From: Bacillota bacterium | GTDB lineage: Bacteria; Bacillota; Bacilli; Alicyclobacillales; SLC66 | Direction: 5' to 3' | Length of the DNA stretch: 64,000 nt | NCBI GenBank assembly: GCA_021821085.1 | Contig: JAKACV010000002.1 | Location: 48,218-112,217, forward strand | In this document: one piece after another, positions 7,161 to 18,638 of the stretch | Layout: each line of letters opens with the position of its first letter | Position numbering within the stretch: the stretch's first letter is position 1 | The notes under the pieces: generated by a model | Told to the model about the DNA's origin: nothing | Database searches by the model: none | What the model saw: the letters and a program-made list of their open reading frames with translations, nothing else | Translations under genes and position numbers: made by a program

Positions 7161-8303
7161 GTGGAATTGGGGCTGAGCTCAGAACAGCAGGCTATGCGCA
7201 AACTCGTTCGCGATTTTGCTTCGCGAGTGATTATACCAAGGGCCCAGTATATCGATGAAACGGACGCATTTCCTCGTGCGATTGTCAGGCAGATGGGGGA
7301 GCTTGGGCTACTTGGACTGCCGATTCCAGAAGAGTATGGTGGTGTTGGGGCAGATTATGTTTCCTACATGCTTGCAATTGAAGAGATTAGTTATGCGAGC
7401 GCCGCGCTCGGTGTTATTTTAGCTGTGCATACTTCGGTTGGAACTCTGCCTATTTATCATTTTGGGACAGAACAGCAACGAGAGTACTATGTTCCAAAAC
7501 TAGCTGGCGGCGAGTGGCTAGGCGCATTTGCATTGACTGAGCCAAATGCTGGGTCTGATGCGCAAAGTATTCGAACGCGCGCAGTACGCGATGGCGATCA
7601 GTATCGATTGACAGGCAACAAAGTATTTATTACAAATGGCGGAGAAGCGGATGTGTATACCGTTTTTGCCGTAACCGATTCGGAACGGGGCGCACATGGG
7701 ATGTCTGCATTTATCGTGCCAAGTGACACACCGGGCTTTCGTGTTGGGAAAAAAGAACGCAAGATGGGGTTAAATGGATCATCTACGGCTGAGCTTATTT
7801 TAGATGATGCGATTGTGCCTGCCGCCAATCGCTTAGGAGCTGAAGGTGAGGGGTTTAAAATTGCGATGTCGCAGTTGGATGGTGGGCGGATTGGCATAGC
7901 GGCTCAAGCGCTCGGAATTGCTCGTGCAGCATTTGATGCGGGAAAAGGGTATGTGGCAGAACGGCGACAATTCGGAAGACCTCTCGCTGACTTTCAATCG
8001 ATTCAAATTACGCTGGCAGATCTTGCGATGAAAATTGAGGCAGCCAAATTGCTTACATATCGGGCTGCCACATTGCGTGCGGACAATCTAGCCTGTACGA
8101 TGGAAGCATCGATGGCGAAACTCTTTTCGACGGATGCAGCGATGTATGTGACAACAGAGGCTGTACAGCTGTTTGGCGGCTATGGGTATACGAAAGATTA
8201 TCATGTTGAACGATATATGCGCGATGCGAAAGTCACGCAAATTTACGAGGGTACGAATCAAATTCAACGAATTGTAATTGCGAAAAGTTTGGCAAACAGG
8301 TAG
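7161..8303 (+). CDS. acdA: Acyl-CoA dehydrogenase 1 (short-chain type)
   Basis: FAD-dependent dehydrogenase that introduces the trans-2 double bond in acyl-CoA and passes electrons to electron-transfer flavoprotein. Length is 380 residues from GTG 7161, chosen because GAGGAGG lies at the right distance and because its neighbour has the same length. Family signatures: GAFALTEPNAGSDA, YRLTGNKVFITNGG, and near the C-terminus QLFGGYGYTKDYHVERYMRDAK followed by QIYEGTNQIQR; the catalytic glutamate is the one in IYEGTN. The chain specificity cannot be read. It is about as similar to the next gene as expected for a tandem duplicate that has diverged. Confidence 0.93.
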   Translation: MELGLSSEQQAMRKLVRDFASRVIIPRAQYIDETDAFPRAIVRQMGELGLLGLPIPEEYGGVGADYVSYMLAIEEISYASAALGVILAVHTSVGTLPIYHFGTEQQREYYVPKLAGGEWLGAFALTEPNAGSDAQSIRTRAVRDGDQYRLTGNKVFITNGGEADVYTVFAVTDSERGAHGMSAFIVPSDTPGFRVGKKERKMGLNGSSTAELILDDAIVPAANRLGAEGEGFKIAMSQLDGGRIGIAAQALGIARAAFDAGKGYVAERRQFGRPLADFQSIQITLADLAMKIEAAKLLTYRAATLRADNLACTMEASMAKLFSTDAAMYVTTEAVQLFGGYGYTKDYHVERYMRDAKVTQIYEGTNQIQRIVIAKSLANR

Positions 8304-8327
8304 TAGAGTGAGGAGCGAAGATAGCGA

Positions 8328-9470
8328 ATGGATTTCAAATTGACAGAGGATCAAGAGGCATTACGTAAACTTGTTCGTGAATTTGCTTTGCGAGAAGTGG
8401 CGCCAAGTGCTGCGCAGCGAGATGAAGAGGAAGTCTTTGATCGTACGATTTTTGAAAAAATGGCGAAAATCGGGCTTGCGGGTATCCCTTGGCCAGAGGA
8501 GTATGGGGGAGCGGGACTTGATTTTGTAAGCTATGTCATTGCAGTGGAAGAGTTGTCACGCGTTTGTGCTTCGACGGGTGTGACCCTTTCCGCGCATCTT
8601 TCTTTGGCCTCGTGGCCTATCTACAAATTTGGCTCTGAGGAACAAAAGCAAAAATATTTGCGGGCTCTGGCGCTTGGAGAAAAGCTTGGAGCGTATGGAT
8701 TAACAGAGCCAAGTGCCGGAACGGATGCGGCGAGTTTACGAACGACCGCGGTGCGCGACGGAGATCATTTTGTGTTAAATGGCACAAAGATGTTTACTAC
8801 AAATGGTGGTGAAGCTGATATATACGTCGTGTTCGCCACAACGGATATGAGCAAGAAAGCGAAAGGCGTCACAGCATTTATTGTAGAAAAAGGAATGCCT
8901 GGCTTTACATTTGGCAAGAAAGAAAAGAAGATGGGTATTCGGTCGTCTCCGACGCTTGAGTTGATCTTTGATCAGTGCAGAGTGCCTGCAGAGAATGTTC
9001 TGGGCGAAGAAGGACAGGGATTTAAAATTGCGATGATGACGCTCGATGGTGGGCGCAACGGCATCGCCGCGCAAGCACTTGGTATTGCTCAAGGTGCGCT
9101 TGATGCAGCCATTAGTTATGCAAAAGGGCGCACCCAGTTTAATCGCCCGATCACAGATTTCCAAGCGATTCAATTCAAATTGGCCGATATGGCAACCCAT
9201 ATTGAAGCGGCGAGATTATTGACGTATCAAGCTGCATGGCTTGAGGATCACAAGTTACCTTATGGGAAGGCGTCGGCGATGGCAAAAGTCTTTGCTTCGG
9301 ATGCAGCGATGCATGTGACCACAGAGGCGGTTCAAATTCATGGCGGGTACGGTTTTACGCGCGAATATGCAGTAGAGCGTTTTATGCGTGACGCGAAAAT
9401 CACACAAATTTATGAAGGCACAAATGAAGTACAGCGCATTGTGATCGCTGGGTACGTTTTAAAAGAGTAG
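8328..9470 (+). CDS. Acyl-CoA dehydrogenase 2 (short-chain type)
   Basis: Second FAD acyl-CoA dehydrogenase of 380 residues, starting at ATG 8328 after GAGGAGCGAAG. It has [67 protein letters not shown] and the same catalytic glutamate in IYEGTN. It is collinear with the preceding gene throughout, so the pair arose by duplication and probably differs in substrate (for example butyryl- against 2-methyl branched acyl-CoA, a guess). In B. subtilis a single acdA lies just before rpoE, so this copy and its twin hold the conserved position. Confidence 0.93.
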   Translation: MDFKLTEDQEALRKLVREFALREVAPSAAQRDEEEVFDRTIFEKMAKIGLAGIPWPEEYGGAGLDFVSYVIAVEELSRVCASTGVTLSAHLSLASWPIYKFGSEEQKQKYLRALALGEKLGAYGLTEPSAGTDAASLRTTAVRDGDHFVLNGTKMFTTNGGEADIYVVFATTDMSKKAKGVTAFIVEKGMPGFTFGKKEKKMGIRSSPTLELIFDQCRVPAENVLGEEGQGFKIAMMTLDGGRNGIAAQALGIAQGALDAAISYAKGRTQFNRPITDFQAIQFKLADMATHIEAARLLTYQAAWLEDHKLPYGKASAMAKVFASDAAMHVTTEAVQIHGGYGFTREYAVERFMRDAKITQIYEGTNEVQRIVIAGYVLKE

Positions 9471-9504
9471 CGTTGTCAACTGAGAAATGGGGAGATTGAC
9501 GACA

Positions 9505-10473
9505 GTGGAGCAGTTCGTCAAGGAGATTGCACGGGGGAATTCTCGTGCAATTGCACGCGCGATAACCTATATGGAGGAAGGTTCACAGCCTTCGCAGGAG
9601 TTGCTTGACCGTCTGAACCGCTCGACGCGAGAGGGGCGCCGCGCCCCACATGTCATTGGAATTACAGGGGCGCCCGGCGCAGGGAAAAGCACGCTTACAG
9701 ACCAACTGTTGGCTCATTTGCGTAGCCGTGGTCTGCGTCTTGCTGTGATTGCGGTGGATCCAAGCAGTCCATTTACTGGCGGTGCAGTTCTTGGCGATCG
9801 CGTTCGCATGAATCGACATGCCTTGGATCCGGGGATTTTTATACGTAGCATGGGAACGCGCGGAAGTGCCGGAGGACTCTCCCGCTCTGTGCGGGATGCA
9901 TTGCAGGTGTTGTATCATGCGCCCTTTGATGTGATTTTGCTTGAGACAGTTGGGGTAGGTCAATCAGAGTTAGATATTATGTATGTAGCAGACACCGTCA
10001 CTGTGGTGTTGACTCCTGTCGCAGGAGATCAGGTTCAAGCGGCTAAAGCTGGCTTGATGGAGATTGCGGATGTGTTTCTTGTAAACAAGGCAGATTTGTC
10101 AGGAGCAGAACGGACAGCGAAGGATGTTCGCGATATGTTGCATGTTACGGAACGGGAAGACAGTTGGCACCCACCTGTTTTGCTCTCTTCGGCCGCGAAA
10201 AATGATGGGATCGAACAGTGGTGGAGTGCGTGTAAAGACCATTTTGTCTACTTACTTGAGGGAGATCGACTCACGAGGCGCAGAGGCCGAGCGCGCGTTC
10301 AGGCGATGCGAGAATTGTTACAGCAAGGACTCTGGCGCGAAATGGAACGGAAACTTCAGGAGGATGAAAATTATTCACATCTGCAAGAGCTTGTGGCAAA
10401 TGGCGACTGGTTACCACAGGCGGCTGTTGAGCAGATCCTCGCGAATATTTTCAAAAGTACATTGCGGGCATAG
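9505..10473 (+). CDS. meaB: MeaB/ArgK-type G-protein chaperone of methylmalonyl-CoA mutase
   Basis: P-loop GTPase that gates cobalamin loading and protects B12-dependent acyl-CoA mutases. Motifs: Walker A GAPGAGKST, VDPSSPFTGGAVLGDRVRM, ETVGVGQSE as the switch/Walker B part, and NKAD for guanine recognition. The start GTG 9505 (322 residues) follows GGGGAGA; ATG 9487 would place the start before this site. The C-terminal helical dimerisation arm is present. No mutase gene is in the window, so the client must be encoded elsewhere or has been lost. The operon context points to propionyl/methylmalonyl-CoA or isobutyryl-CoA mutase metabolism. Confidence 0.9.
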   Translation: MEQFVKEIARGNSRAIARAITYMEEGSQPSQELLDRLNRSTREGRRAPHVIGITGAPGAGKSTLTDQLLAHLRSRGLRLAVIAVDPSSPFTGGAVLGDRVRMNRHALDPGIFIRSMGTRGSAGGLSRSVRDALQVLYHAPFDVILLETVGVGQSELDIMYVADTVTVVLTPVAGDQVQAAKAGLMEIADVFLVNKADLSGAERTAKDVRDMLHVTEREDSWHPPVLLSSAAKNDGIEQWWSACKDHFVYLLEGDRLTRRRGRARVQAMRELLQQGLWREMERKLQEDENYSHLQELVANGDWLPQAAVEQILANIFKSTLRA

Positions 10474-10525
10474 AGTAAGTATGATTTAATGACCAAGAGA
10501 TGATGGATGGTTAGGAGTGTGCGAC

Positions 10526-11041
10526 GTGACTATTCAAGCAAAGTTGGCCGATCATTCGGCAGAACAATTGCGAGAAATGCCACTGATCGAGATTGCGTAT
10601 GAATTGCTCGCGGAACGAAAAGAACCAGTGTATTACCGCGACTTAATGAGCAAAGTGGCAGAGTTGATAGAGCTTACGCAAGCGGAAATCAATGCGGTGA
10701 TTGCTCATTTATATACGGATATTAATATCGATGGTCGATTTTTGTGCATTGGAGAGAATGTATGGGGATTAAAAAAATGGTATCCTGTTGAACGCAGTAC
10801 AGAACGTTCGTCGAGTCGACGGTTTGTTCGAAAAGACGTTCATGATGCGGACGATGATGATGATATCGATGTGGAAGAAATTGAACTAGAAGAAATAGAG
10901 TTGGAAGAAGATCCACCGTTTGTGTTGGCAGATGACGAAGATGCCATTGAAGACGAGGAAGAAGTTATTGAAGATGATCTCGATTTTCTGGATTCTGAGG
11001 AAGAAGTTGCGGATGAAGAAGAGGAACCTGAAGATCTGTAG
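10526..11041 (+). CDS. rpoE: RNA polymerase delta subunit
   Basis: Delta is a Bacillota RNA polymerase subunit that speeds enzyme recycling and makes transcription sensitive to initiating nucleotide levels. The N-terminal HARE-HTH domain (about residues 10-90, MPLIEIAYELL to VWGLKKWYP) is followed by a long, highly acidic disordered tail rich in D and E, the family hallmark. I prefer GTG 10526, spaced 8 bases from TTAGGAG, over GTG 10517, which overlaps that site; length is 171 residues. Gene order acdA-rpoE-pyrG matches B. subtilis. Confidence 0.95.
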   Translation: MTIQAKLADHSAEQLREMPLIEIAYELLAERKEPVYYRDLMSKVAELIELTQAEINAVIAHLYTDINIDGRFLCIGENVWGLKKWYPVERSTERSSSRRFVRKDVHDADDDDDIDVEEIELEEIELEEDPPFVLADDEDAIEDEEEVIEDDLDFLDSEEEVADEEEEPEDL

Positions 11042-11081
11042 CGAAGCTTCTTATAGTAAATTGGACGATATGTGCGTGTAG

Positions 11082-12749
<1,668 letters not shown>

Positions 12750-12877
12750 AAAAGCAGGAACCAATAGAAGAATGTCGAATACAGACAAAATTGACTAGGA
12801 TTCGCTTGTCAAAAATTCTTGCACATACTCCGCAAAAAATTGTGGCTTTTATGTACGTGGAATATAAGGAGTGACAA

Positions 12878-13285
12878 GTGGTGAAGAAAATTTTAGTCGT
12901 CGATGATCAATTCGGCATTCGACTGTTACTACAAGAGGTTCTCGGACGGGATGGTTATGAAGTTTTCTGCGCTGGAGACGGGATGGGGGCGCTTTCCATC
13001 CTCGTCAGCGAAAAACCACAACTTGTGTTGCTCGACATGAAAATACCCGGAATGGATGGAATTGAAATTTTAACAAATATTCGAAAACACGATCCTCATC
13101 TGAAAGTTGTCATGATGACAGCTTATGGGGAGCTTGATTTAGTGAAGGAAGCAGCTGCGTTAAATGCCGTCGGACATTTTGCAAAACCGTTTGACATTGA
13201 CGAGTTGCGGCAATTTATTGCTCAATTGATCGGGGTGCCAAAAGATGATGGAGGAGTCCAGTCTACAGAAATTCAGTTCAATTAG
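12878..13285 (+). CDS. spo0F: Sporulation phosphorelay response regulator Spo0F
   Basis: Single-domain receiver that takes phosphate from sporulation kinases and passes it to Spo0B and Spo0A. The sequence is very close to known Spo0F: acidic pocket in VDDQFGIR, phosphoacceptor in [11 protein letters not shown] (about residue 54), MTAYGEL with the conserved threonine, and [11 protein letters not shown] with the conserved lysine. It has no output domain, and the 135-residue chain ends with a short unconserved tail. AAGGAGTG precedes GTG 12878. The place between pyrG and fba is as in B. subtilis, where sigma-H drives the gene; I could not find a well-spaced sigma-H promoter here. Confidence 0.95.
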   Translation: MVKKILVVDDQFGIRLLLQEVLGRDGYEVFCAGDGMGALSILVSEKPQLVLLDMKIPGMDGIEILTNIRKHDPHLKVVMMTAYGELDLVKEAAALNAVGHFAKPFDIDELRQFIAQLIGVPKDDGGVQSTEIQFN

Positions 13286-13313
13286 CCAAGCGTTGCATCG
13301 GGAGGAATTCGTT

Positions 13314-13694
13314 ATGATTCGCGTGCGAATGGCTTCTGCAGATGCGCATTATGCCGGGCGTCTTGTTGATGGAGCTAAAATGCTGCAGTTATTTGGGGAT
13401 GTGGCGACTGAATTGTTAATTCGCCATGATGGAGATGAAGGTCTTTTTGTCGCGTATGAGCAAGTAGAATTTAAGGCGCCCGTGTATGGCGGTGACTATG
13501 TAGAGGCATATGGTCGTATTGTAAGCGCTGGCAATAGTTCGCGTAAGATGGAGTTTTACGCGTTCAAGGTTGTGCGTGCGGAGATTGACTCAAAGAATCC
13601 TTCTGCGGCAGAAGTGGTAGATCCCCCGGAACTTGTCACTTTTGCAACGGGTACGTGTGTCGTGCCAAAGGATAAACAGCGTATACGGAGGTGA
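13314..13694 (+). CDS. kal: 3-aminobutyryl-CoA ammonia-lyase-like hotdog protein
   Basis: A 126-residue hotdog-fold protein. ATG 13314 has GGGAGGA at the right distance, whereas the track start 13245 lies inside spo0F. The sequence ([40 protein letters not shown]) matches the small thioesterase-like enzymes that remove ammonia from L-3-aminobutyryl-CoA to give crotonyl-CoA. The next gene encodes the matching cleavage enzyme Kce, whose product is the substrate of Kal; a 3-base gap couples the two. The pair replaces nothing obvious in the conserved spo0F-fba order and appears inserted. A general thioesterase role is the alternative. Confidence 0.75.
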   Translation: MIRVRMASADAHYAGRLVDGAKMLQLFGDVATELLIRHDGDEGLFVAYEQVEFKAPVYGGDYVEAYGRIVSAGNSSRKMEFYAFKVVRAEIDSKNPSAAEVVDPPELVTFATGTCVVPKDKQRIRR

Positions 13695-13697
13695 ATT

Positions 13698-14522
13698 ATG
13701 ATGCAAAAGCTAGTCATTACCGCTGCGGTTAACGGCGCAGAAGTGACGCGTGAGCAAACACCGTATGTACCGATTACGCCAAAGGAAATTGCAGCCGCAG
13801 CGATTGAGGCCGCCGCCGCCGGTGCTTCGATTATACATGTGCACGCACGGCAAGATGATGGTACAGCTACGCAGAATAAAGAGGTCTATCGGGAGATCAT
13901 CGAGCGAATTCGTGAAAATAGTAATGTCATTGTTCAAGTATCTACAGGTGGTTCGGTGGGGATGACTGCACAAGAGCGCACGGAGGTCATTTCGTTAGCT
14001 CCAGAAATGGCTACCTTGTCAACGGGGACAGTTAACTTTGGTGCAGGTGTTTTCTACAACTCACTCGAGATGATCTGTGATTTTGCCATTCGGATGAAAC
14101 AGTATCAAGTGAGACCAGAAATCGAGGTGTTTGACGTCGGGATGATCGCAAATGCGGTGGATCTCGTTAACAGAGGACTACTTGCTTCGCCAATGCATTT
14201 TGACTTAGTATTAGGCGTTCCTGGAGCGATTCCAGCTGAAATCAGCCATTTAATGCACATGGTTGCCTCTCTGCCCTGCGGCAGTACATGGACTGCCGCA
14301 GGGATCGGCAGGTCGCAGTTGCCGATTGCAACAGCCGCCATACTTCTTGGAGGTCATGTTCGCGTTGGACTTGAAGATAATATCTATTATAGTAAAGGCC
14401 GATTAGCGGTGTCCAATGCGGAACTTGTGGAGCGCGTTGTCAGATTGACCAAGGAAATTGGGCGGGATATTGCAACGCCTGATGAGGCACGGCGTATAGT
14501 TTCGATTTCACCGTGCACGTGA
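13698..14522 (+). CDS. kce: BKACE family 3-keto-5-aminohexanoate cleavage enzyme
   Basis: Zinc-dependent beta-keto acid cleavage enzyme (formerly DUF849). In lysine fermentation Kce converts 3-keto-5-aminohexanoate and acetyl-CoA to 3-aminobutyryl-CoA and acetoacetate. Visible are the TIM-barrel opening KLVITAAVNGAE, the zinc ligands in IIHVHAR (about residues 47-49), QVSTGG, and the late glutamate in VGLEDNIYY (about residue 230). Length of 274 residues is typical. Start is ATG 13698 or 13701 after GGAGGTGA. The family accepts many beta-keto acids, so the lysine role depends on its Kal partner; aminomutase genes for the upstream steps are not in the window. Confidence 0.85.
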   Translation: MMQKLVITAAVNGAEVTREQTPYVPITPKEIAAAAIEAAAAGASIIHVHARQDDGTATQNKEVYREIIERIRENSNVIVQVSTGGSVGMTAQERTEVISLAPEMATLSTGTVNFGAGVFYNSLEMICDFAIRMKQYQVRPEIEVFDVGMIANAVDLVNRGLLASPMHFDLVLGVPGAIPAEISHLMHMVASLPCGSTWTAAGIGRSQLPIATAAILLGGHVRVGLEDNIYYSKGRLAVSNAELVERVVRLTKEIGRDIATPDEARRIVSISPCT

Positions 14523-14589
14523 TATGATGTGAATGGAATTACATAATATACGTGCTGTGCAAAACGACTACAGGATGGGGGAGATTTAT

Positions 14590-15444
14590 TTGCCTTTTGG
14601 TTCATTTAAAGCAGCGTTAGAAGATGGAGTAAAGCATGGGTATGCGGTAGGGCAGTTCAATATCAATAACCTAGAGTGGACGCAAGCGATTGTTGAGGTG
14701 GCGAACGAAGAAAATTCGCCTGTAATTCTCGGCGCTTCCGAAGGGGCTATTAAATATATGGGAATTGAGTATGTAGGCGCCATTGCTAAAGCGGCAGCCG
14801 ACATGTCAAAGGTTCCCATTATCCTTCATCTTGATCATGGAAGCAATTATGAAATGATTTTGAAATGCATCCGCTACGGGTTTACTTCGGTTATGATTGA
14901 TGGGTCACATCATCCGTTGGAGGACAATATCGCGTTGACTAGAAAAGTGGTAGAAGCCTGTCATCCGCTTGGCATTCACGTTGAAGGGGAGCTTGGCCGC
15001 ATCGGTGGCGTTGAAGACGATTTGACAGTGGATGTAAGAGAGGCTACGCTCGTACGGCCGGATGAGGCAGAGCGCTTTGTGCAAGAAACGGGAGTAGATG
15101 CGTTTGCGCCGGCGATTGGGTCACAACATGGACACTATAAAGGCAAGCCCAATCTTGCGTTTGATCGCTTAGAGCAAGTGCATGGCTTGACGGGCATTCC
15201 GCTTGTTTTGCATGGTGGGACCGGTATTCCCGATGAAGATATCCGTCATGCCATTCGTCTAGGGGTTTCTAAGATCAACGTGAATACAGAAAATCAGTCT
15301 GTATTTACGGATACTGTTCGAGAAATTTTTGATCGGGACAAGGAAGTTTTTGACCCGCGGAAGTATCTCGGACCTGCTCGCTCTGCGATTAAGGATGCTG
15401 TGCGTGCGAAAATTCGCCTATTTGGCAGTGCGGGTCGCGGCTAA
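14590..15444 (+). CDS. fba: Class II fructose-bisphosphate aldolase
   Basis: Zinc-dependent aldolase of glycolysis and gluconeogenesis, cleaving fructose 1,6-bisphosphate to two triose phosphates. Motifs: YAVGQFNINNLEW, zinc histidines in HLDHGSNYE and HVEGELGRIGG, VDAFAPAIGSQHG, LHGGTGIP and KINVNTENQ. I place the start at TTG 14590 (LPFGSFK), spaced from GGGGGAGA and giving 284 residues, as in B. subtilis FbaA; the track start at 14533 adds 19 residues without support. It sits after the inserted kal-kce pair and before the transaldolase-like gene, as fbaA precedes ywjH in B. subtilis. The later glpX gene provides the opposing phosphatase. Confidence 0.96.
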   Translation: MPFGSFKAALEDGVKHGYAVGQFNINNLEWTQAIVEVANEENSPVILGASEGAIKYMGIEYVGAIAKAAADMSKVPIILHLDHGSNYEMILKCIRYGFTSVMIDGSHHPLEDNIALTRKVVEACHPLGIHVEGELGRIGGVEDDLTVDVREATLVRPDEAERFVQETGVDAFAPAIGSQHGHYKGKPNLAFDRLEQVHGLTGIPLVLHGGTGIPDEDIRHAIRLGVSKINVNTENQSVFTDTVREIFDRDKEVFDPRKYLGPARSAIKDAVRAKIRLFGSAGRG

Positions 15445-15509
15445 CGTTTAGGAGATGTGCATCCTCATGGGATAGATGAGCGCCGAATGAAGGGAGTGGA
15501 GGAGAAACA

Positions 15510-16160
15510 GTGCGGTTTTACTTAGAGACTGCGCATTTTTCTGAGGCACAACGGGCTACGGCGCTCGGATTTCTAGCGGGTGTATACGTGCCGCGAAGGA
15601 TTGTGCAAGCAACCGGAAGAGATTATCTTTCTCTAGTGAGTGAAATCTCGGGGTTGTCGTTGCCGTGGTTAGGTGTCGAGGTCGAGGCGCTCGATTCAGT
15701 AGGCATAGAACTTGAAATAGCTAGTTTGCACGATGTCGCGAAAGATTCCTCTTGTCATACCTTTGCACCGCTTACCCTACAGACTCTCCAGGCGTTAAGT
15801 CGTGAAACTACGCATGGCAAAGCATTTGGTGTACAGTACCCTTGCTCATTAACTCAAGTACTTCTTGCAGCTCGCGCTGGTGCGACAGAAGCCATACTTG
15901 ATGCGCAAGTCCTGGCTGCAGCAGGTATTGACCCTTCCGTATTACTGACTCAGTTTAAACGTGTGTTTCTAGCGTATGAGATTCCCTTTACGTTTTTGGT
16001 GAGTGGAATTCGCGATTCATTAGAAATTGAGCGGCTTGCACTGGCAGGAACGGATGGAGTGATCTGTTCATGGGAGATTGTACGAGGACTTGCCTATCAT
16101 CCATATACTGATTTGAGTATTCAACGTGTGTTAGAACTGCGGAGTAATAAACCTACCTAA
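15510..16160 (+). CDS. Transaldolase-like protein lacking catalytic residues
   Basis: 216 residues in the position of the TalC/MipB-type transaldolase after fba. The fold is recognisable from MRFYLETAHFSEAQ, LGFLAGVYVP, LLAARAGATEAILDAQ and HPYTDLSIQRVLEL. The catalytic positions are not kept: the usual TTNP is YVPRR, the Schiff-base lysine of KIPxTxxGL falls at FAPLTLQTL (alanine), the following NVT is FGV, and the first aspartate is glutamate. It should not form the lysine-substrate adduct. GTG 15510 follows GGAGGAG. It may be a regulatory or structural relative, or a decaying gene, although the frame is intact. Confidence 0.75.
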   Translation: MRFYLETAHFSEAQRATALGFLAGVYVPRRIVQATGRDYLSLVSEISGLSLPWLGVEVEALDSVGIELEIASLHDVAKDSSCHTFAPLTLQTLQALSRETTHGKAFGVQYPCSLTQVLLAARAGATEAILDAQVLAAAGIDPSVLLTQFKRVFLAYEIPFTFLVSGIRDSLEIERLALAGTDGVICSWEIVRGLAYHPYTDLSIQRVLELRSNKPT

Positions 16161-16290
16161 ATCGTCCACGTATTCCCTCTCTGTAATTGATCGATTACCA
16201 TACTTGTGTTGTTCCTATGGCTAAAACAGAAAATCATTTCAAATACTTTAAGGTCAAGTTATCGGGCGAGATATAAGGAGTGAAACCTCG

Positions 16291-17526
16291 ATGGATAGTT
16301 ATATACAAAGTTTATTTGCAGAGCGAATTGGGGGCGCCCAATTTGGAAAGGAGACGGTGATTTATAAGTTTGAAAAAATTAAACGCGCGAAGGCGGCAGC
16401 ACTAGCTGCGCATCCCGAAATCCCGATGATTGATATGGGGGTTGGTGAACCGGACGAACGGGCAGACGACGGAATTGTGGATGTATTGGCACGTGAGGCT
16501 CGCAAACGCGAGAATCGCTTTTATGCAGACAATGGCATCCCGGAGTTTAATGCAGCGGCGGTCAAGTATCTAGCGCAAGTCTACGGCGTTCTGGGAATTG
16601 ATCCGACAAGGGAAATCAACCACGCGATAGGATCAAAACCAGCGCTTGCGATGCTACCCACTGCGCTGATCAACCCAGGTGATGTCACGATTATGCCTGT
16701 TCCAAACTATCCAGTGATGGGAACCCATACAAGATGGCTGGGCGGTGAAGTGTATACGCTACCCATTACCCCTGAAAATCAGTATCTCCCGGATTTATCC
16801 TCACTTCCAGAAGATATTCGTAAACGCGCCAAATTGCTCTATCTCAATTATCCCAACAATCCCACAGGAGCCACTGCCACTCGGGCCTTTTTTGAAGAAG
16901 TGGTCGCCTTTGCGAAGGCAAATCAGCTGGTGGTTGTTCATGACGCCGCCTACGCTGCACTTACTTTTGATGGCGAACCCCCGATCGCTTTTCTGTCGGT
17001 TCCAGGTGCAAAAGAGGTGGGTGTTGAACTATTTTCGCTTTCCAAAGCGTTCAATATGACCGGATGGCGAATCGCGTTTGTGGCTGGCAATGAGTTGCTT
17101 GTTAAGGCATTTGCAACAGTTAAGGACAATAATGACTCAGGTCAATTTCGGGCGATTCAGAAGGCGGCAATATACGGATTGGAGCATCCGGAAATCACGG
17201 AGAAGATTGCGGAGAAATATTCCCGTCGCCATACGCTACTTGTGGATGCGTTACGTTCGCTTGGATTTGACGCAAAAAAACCGGGCGGATCATTCTTCCT
17301 CTACACAGAGGCTCCTAAAGGAGTGAAGGGTGGACCTCGCTTTGCATCAGCGGAGGAGTTCTCTGAGTATCTTATTACAGAAAAACAGATTTCCACAGTG
17401 CCCTGGGATGATGCAGGTGCGTTTGTGCGTTGGAGCGTCACTTTTGAGGCCGATTCTGAGCAGGCAGAACATGAAGTGATCGCAGAAATTAAACGCCGGT
17501 TATCGAGTCTTACGTTTGAATTTTAG
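16291..17526 (+). CDS. dapL: Fold-type I aminotransferase, probably LL-diaminopimelate aminotransferase
   Basis: PLP enzyme of 411 residues. The cofactor lysine is in [15 protein letters not shown] (about residue 250); NYPNNPTGA and [10 protein letters not shown] are the usual phosphate and aspartate motifs, and RWSV near the C-terminus holds the substrate-carboxylate arginine. The N-terminal [12 protein letters not shown] and [15 protein letters not shown] resemble the DapL group, which makes LL-diaminopimelate directly from tetrahydrodipicolinate for lysine and peptidoglycan. AAGGAG precedes ATG 16291. The gene stands where murAB lies in B. subtilis. An aspartate or other amino-acid aminotransferase cannot be excluded. 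Confidence 0.7.
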   Translation: MDSYIQSLFAERIGGAQFGKETVIYKFEKIKRAKAAALAAHPEIPMIDMGVGEPDERADDGIVDVLAREARKRENRFYADNGIPEFNAAAVKYLAQVYGVLGIDPTREINHAIGSKPALAMLPTALINPGDVTIMPVPNYPVMGTHTRWLGGEVYTLPITPENQYLPDLSSLPEDIRKRAKLLYLNYPNNPTGATATRAFFEEVVAFAKANQLVVVHDAAYAALTFDGEPPIAFLSVPGAKEVGVELFSLSKAFNMTGWRIAFVAGNELLVKAFATVKDNNDSGQFRAIQKAAIYGLEHPEITEKIAEKYSRRHTLLVDALRSLGFDAKKPGGSFFLYTEAPKGVKGGPRFASAEEFSEYLITEKQISTVPWDDAGAFVRWSVTFEADSEQAEHEVIAEIKRRLSSLTFEF

Positions 17527-17558
17527 AAGTAGATCAGTGGACTGAAGGGAGAGGGATT

Positions 17559-18524
17559 ATGGATCGTGAACTCGCATTAGAGTTTGCTCGGGTAACTGAA
17601 GCGGCAGCACTTGCCGCAGCCAAGTGGATGGGAACGGGGAAAAAGAACGAAGCGGATAATGCCGCCACGACAGCGATGCGCACCGTTTTTGACACGATTG
17701 CCATTGATGGCACAGTGGTGATTGGCGAAGGGGAAATGGATGAGGCTCCGATGCTCTATATTGGTGAAAAATTAGGAAATGGAAACGATCCAGTGGATGT
17801 CGCAGTCGATCCTCTTGAAGGGACGAATATCGTGGCAAAGGGACTGTGGAATGCGATGGCGGTCATCGCAGTGGCTCCGCAGGGGACATTACTTCATGCT
17901 CCCGATATGTACATGGAGAAGATTGCAGTAGGTCCGGCCGCAAAAGGGCTTGTGGATATTGAGGCGCCGATTGAACACAATCTGCGCGTGGTTGCACGGG
18001 CGCTTGGCAAGTCGCTTGAGGATGTCGTTGCCATTTTGTTGGATCGTCCGCGCCATGCTGAAATCATTGAGCGGATTCGAAAAACGGGTGCACGAATCAA
18101 ATTGATTACGGATGGTGATGTTGCTGCAGCACTTAACACGGCATTTCCGGAAGTAGGCGTGGATATCATGTTTGGTACGGGTGGAGCGCCCGAGGGTGTT
18201 CTTGCGGCAGCCGCACTGAAGTGCCTTGGCGGGGAGTTTCAAGGACGCCTTGTTCCGCAAAGTGAGGACGAACATGCTCGTTGTCTGGCGATGGGGCTAA
18301 CGGACCCGAGTGCTGTTTTGTGTATGGAAGATCTCGTAAAAGGCGATGATGCGATCTTTGCAGCGACTGGTGTTACAGATGGAGAATTGTTGCGAGGTGT
18401 ACGATTTTTAGGAGGTGACCAAGCGACGACCCACTCTCTTGTCATGCGCGCAAGCAGTGGAACTGTTCGATTTATTGAGGCGCGACATCGATTGGGAAAA
18501 AAACCAAATCTAGTGATGGTCTAG
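17559..18524 (+). CDS. glpX: Class II fructose-1,6-bisphosphatase
   Basis: Metal-dependent phosphatase that hydrolyses fructose 1,6-bisphosphate in gluconeogenesis. The 321-residue chain starts [20 protein letters not shown] and carries [19 protein letters not shown] (metal-binding aspartates), ITDGDVAAA and [11 protein letters not shown], all typical of GlpX. GGGAGAGG precedes ATG 17559. In B. subtilis glpX also lies just before rho. It lacks any sequence similarity to the Fbp-type enzyme. With fba nearby, it indicates that both directions of the triose/hexose step are encoded in one cluster. Confidence 0.95.
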   Translation: MDRELALEFARVTEAAALAAAKWMGTGKKNEADNAATTAMRTVFDTIAIDGTVVIGEGEMDEAPMLYIGEKLGNGNDPVDVAVDPLEGTNIVAKGLWNAMAVIAVAPQGTLLHAPDMYMEKIAVGPAAKGLVDIEAPIEHNLRVVARALGKSLEDVVAILLDRPRHAEIIERIRKTGARIKLITDGDVAAALNTAFPEVGVDIMFGTGGAPEGVLAAAALKCLGGEFQGRLVPQSEDEHARCLAMGLTDPSAVLCMEDLVKGDDAIFAATGVTDGELLRGVRFLGGDQATTHSLVMRASSGTVRFIEARHRLGKKPNLVMV

Positions 18525-18638
18525 ATATCTGCATCAACTTTTCATAACAAGCGATAGGAATGTGCATAAAGTAGAGAAAGAGCGGCAAACCTGCTAGTAC
18601 GTGTAATGACATTCTGAATACAGTGAGGGTAGGTTCCA

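Noticed and set aside
12750-12877. Sigma-H promoter for spo0F
   Set aside because: GTGGAATAT at 12857 matches the -10 but overlaps the ribosome-binding site, and no -35 is correctly spaced.
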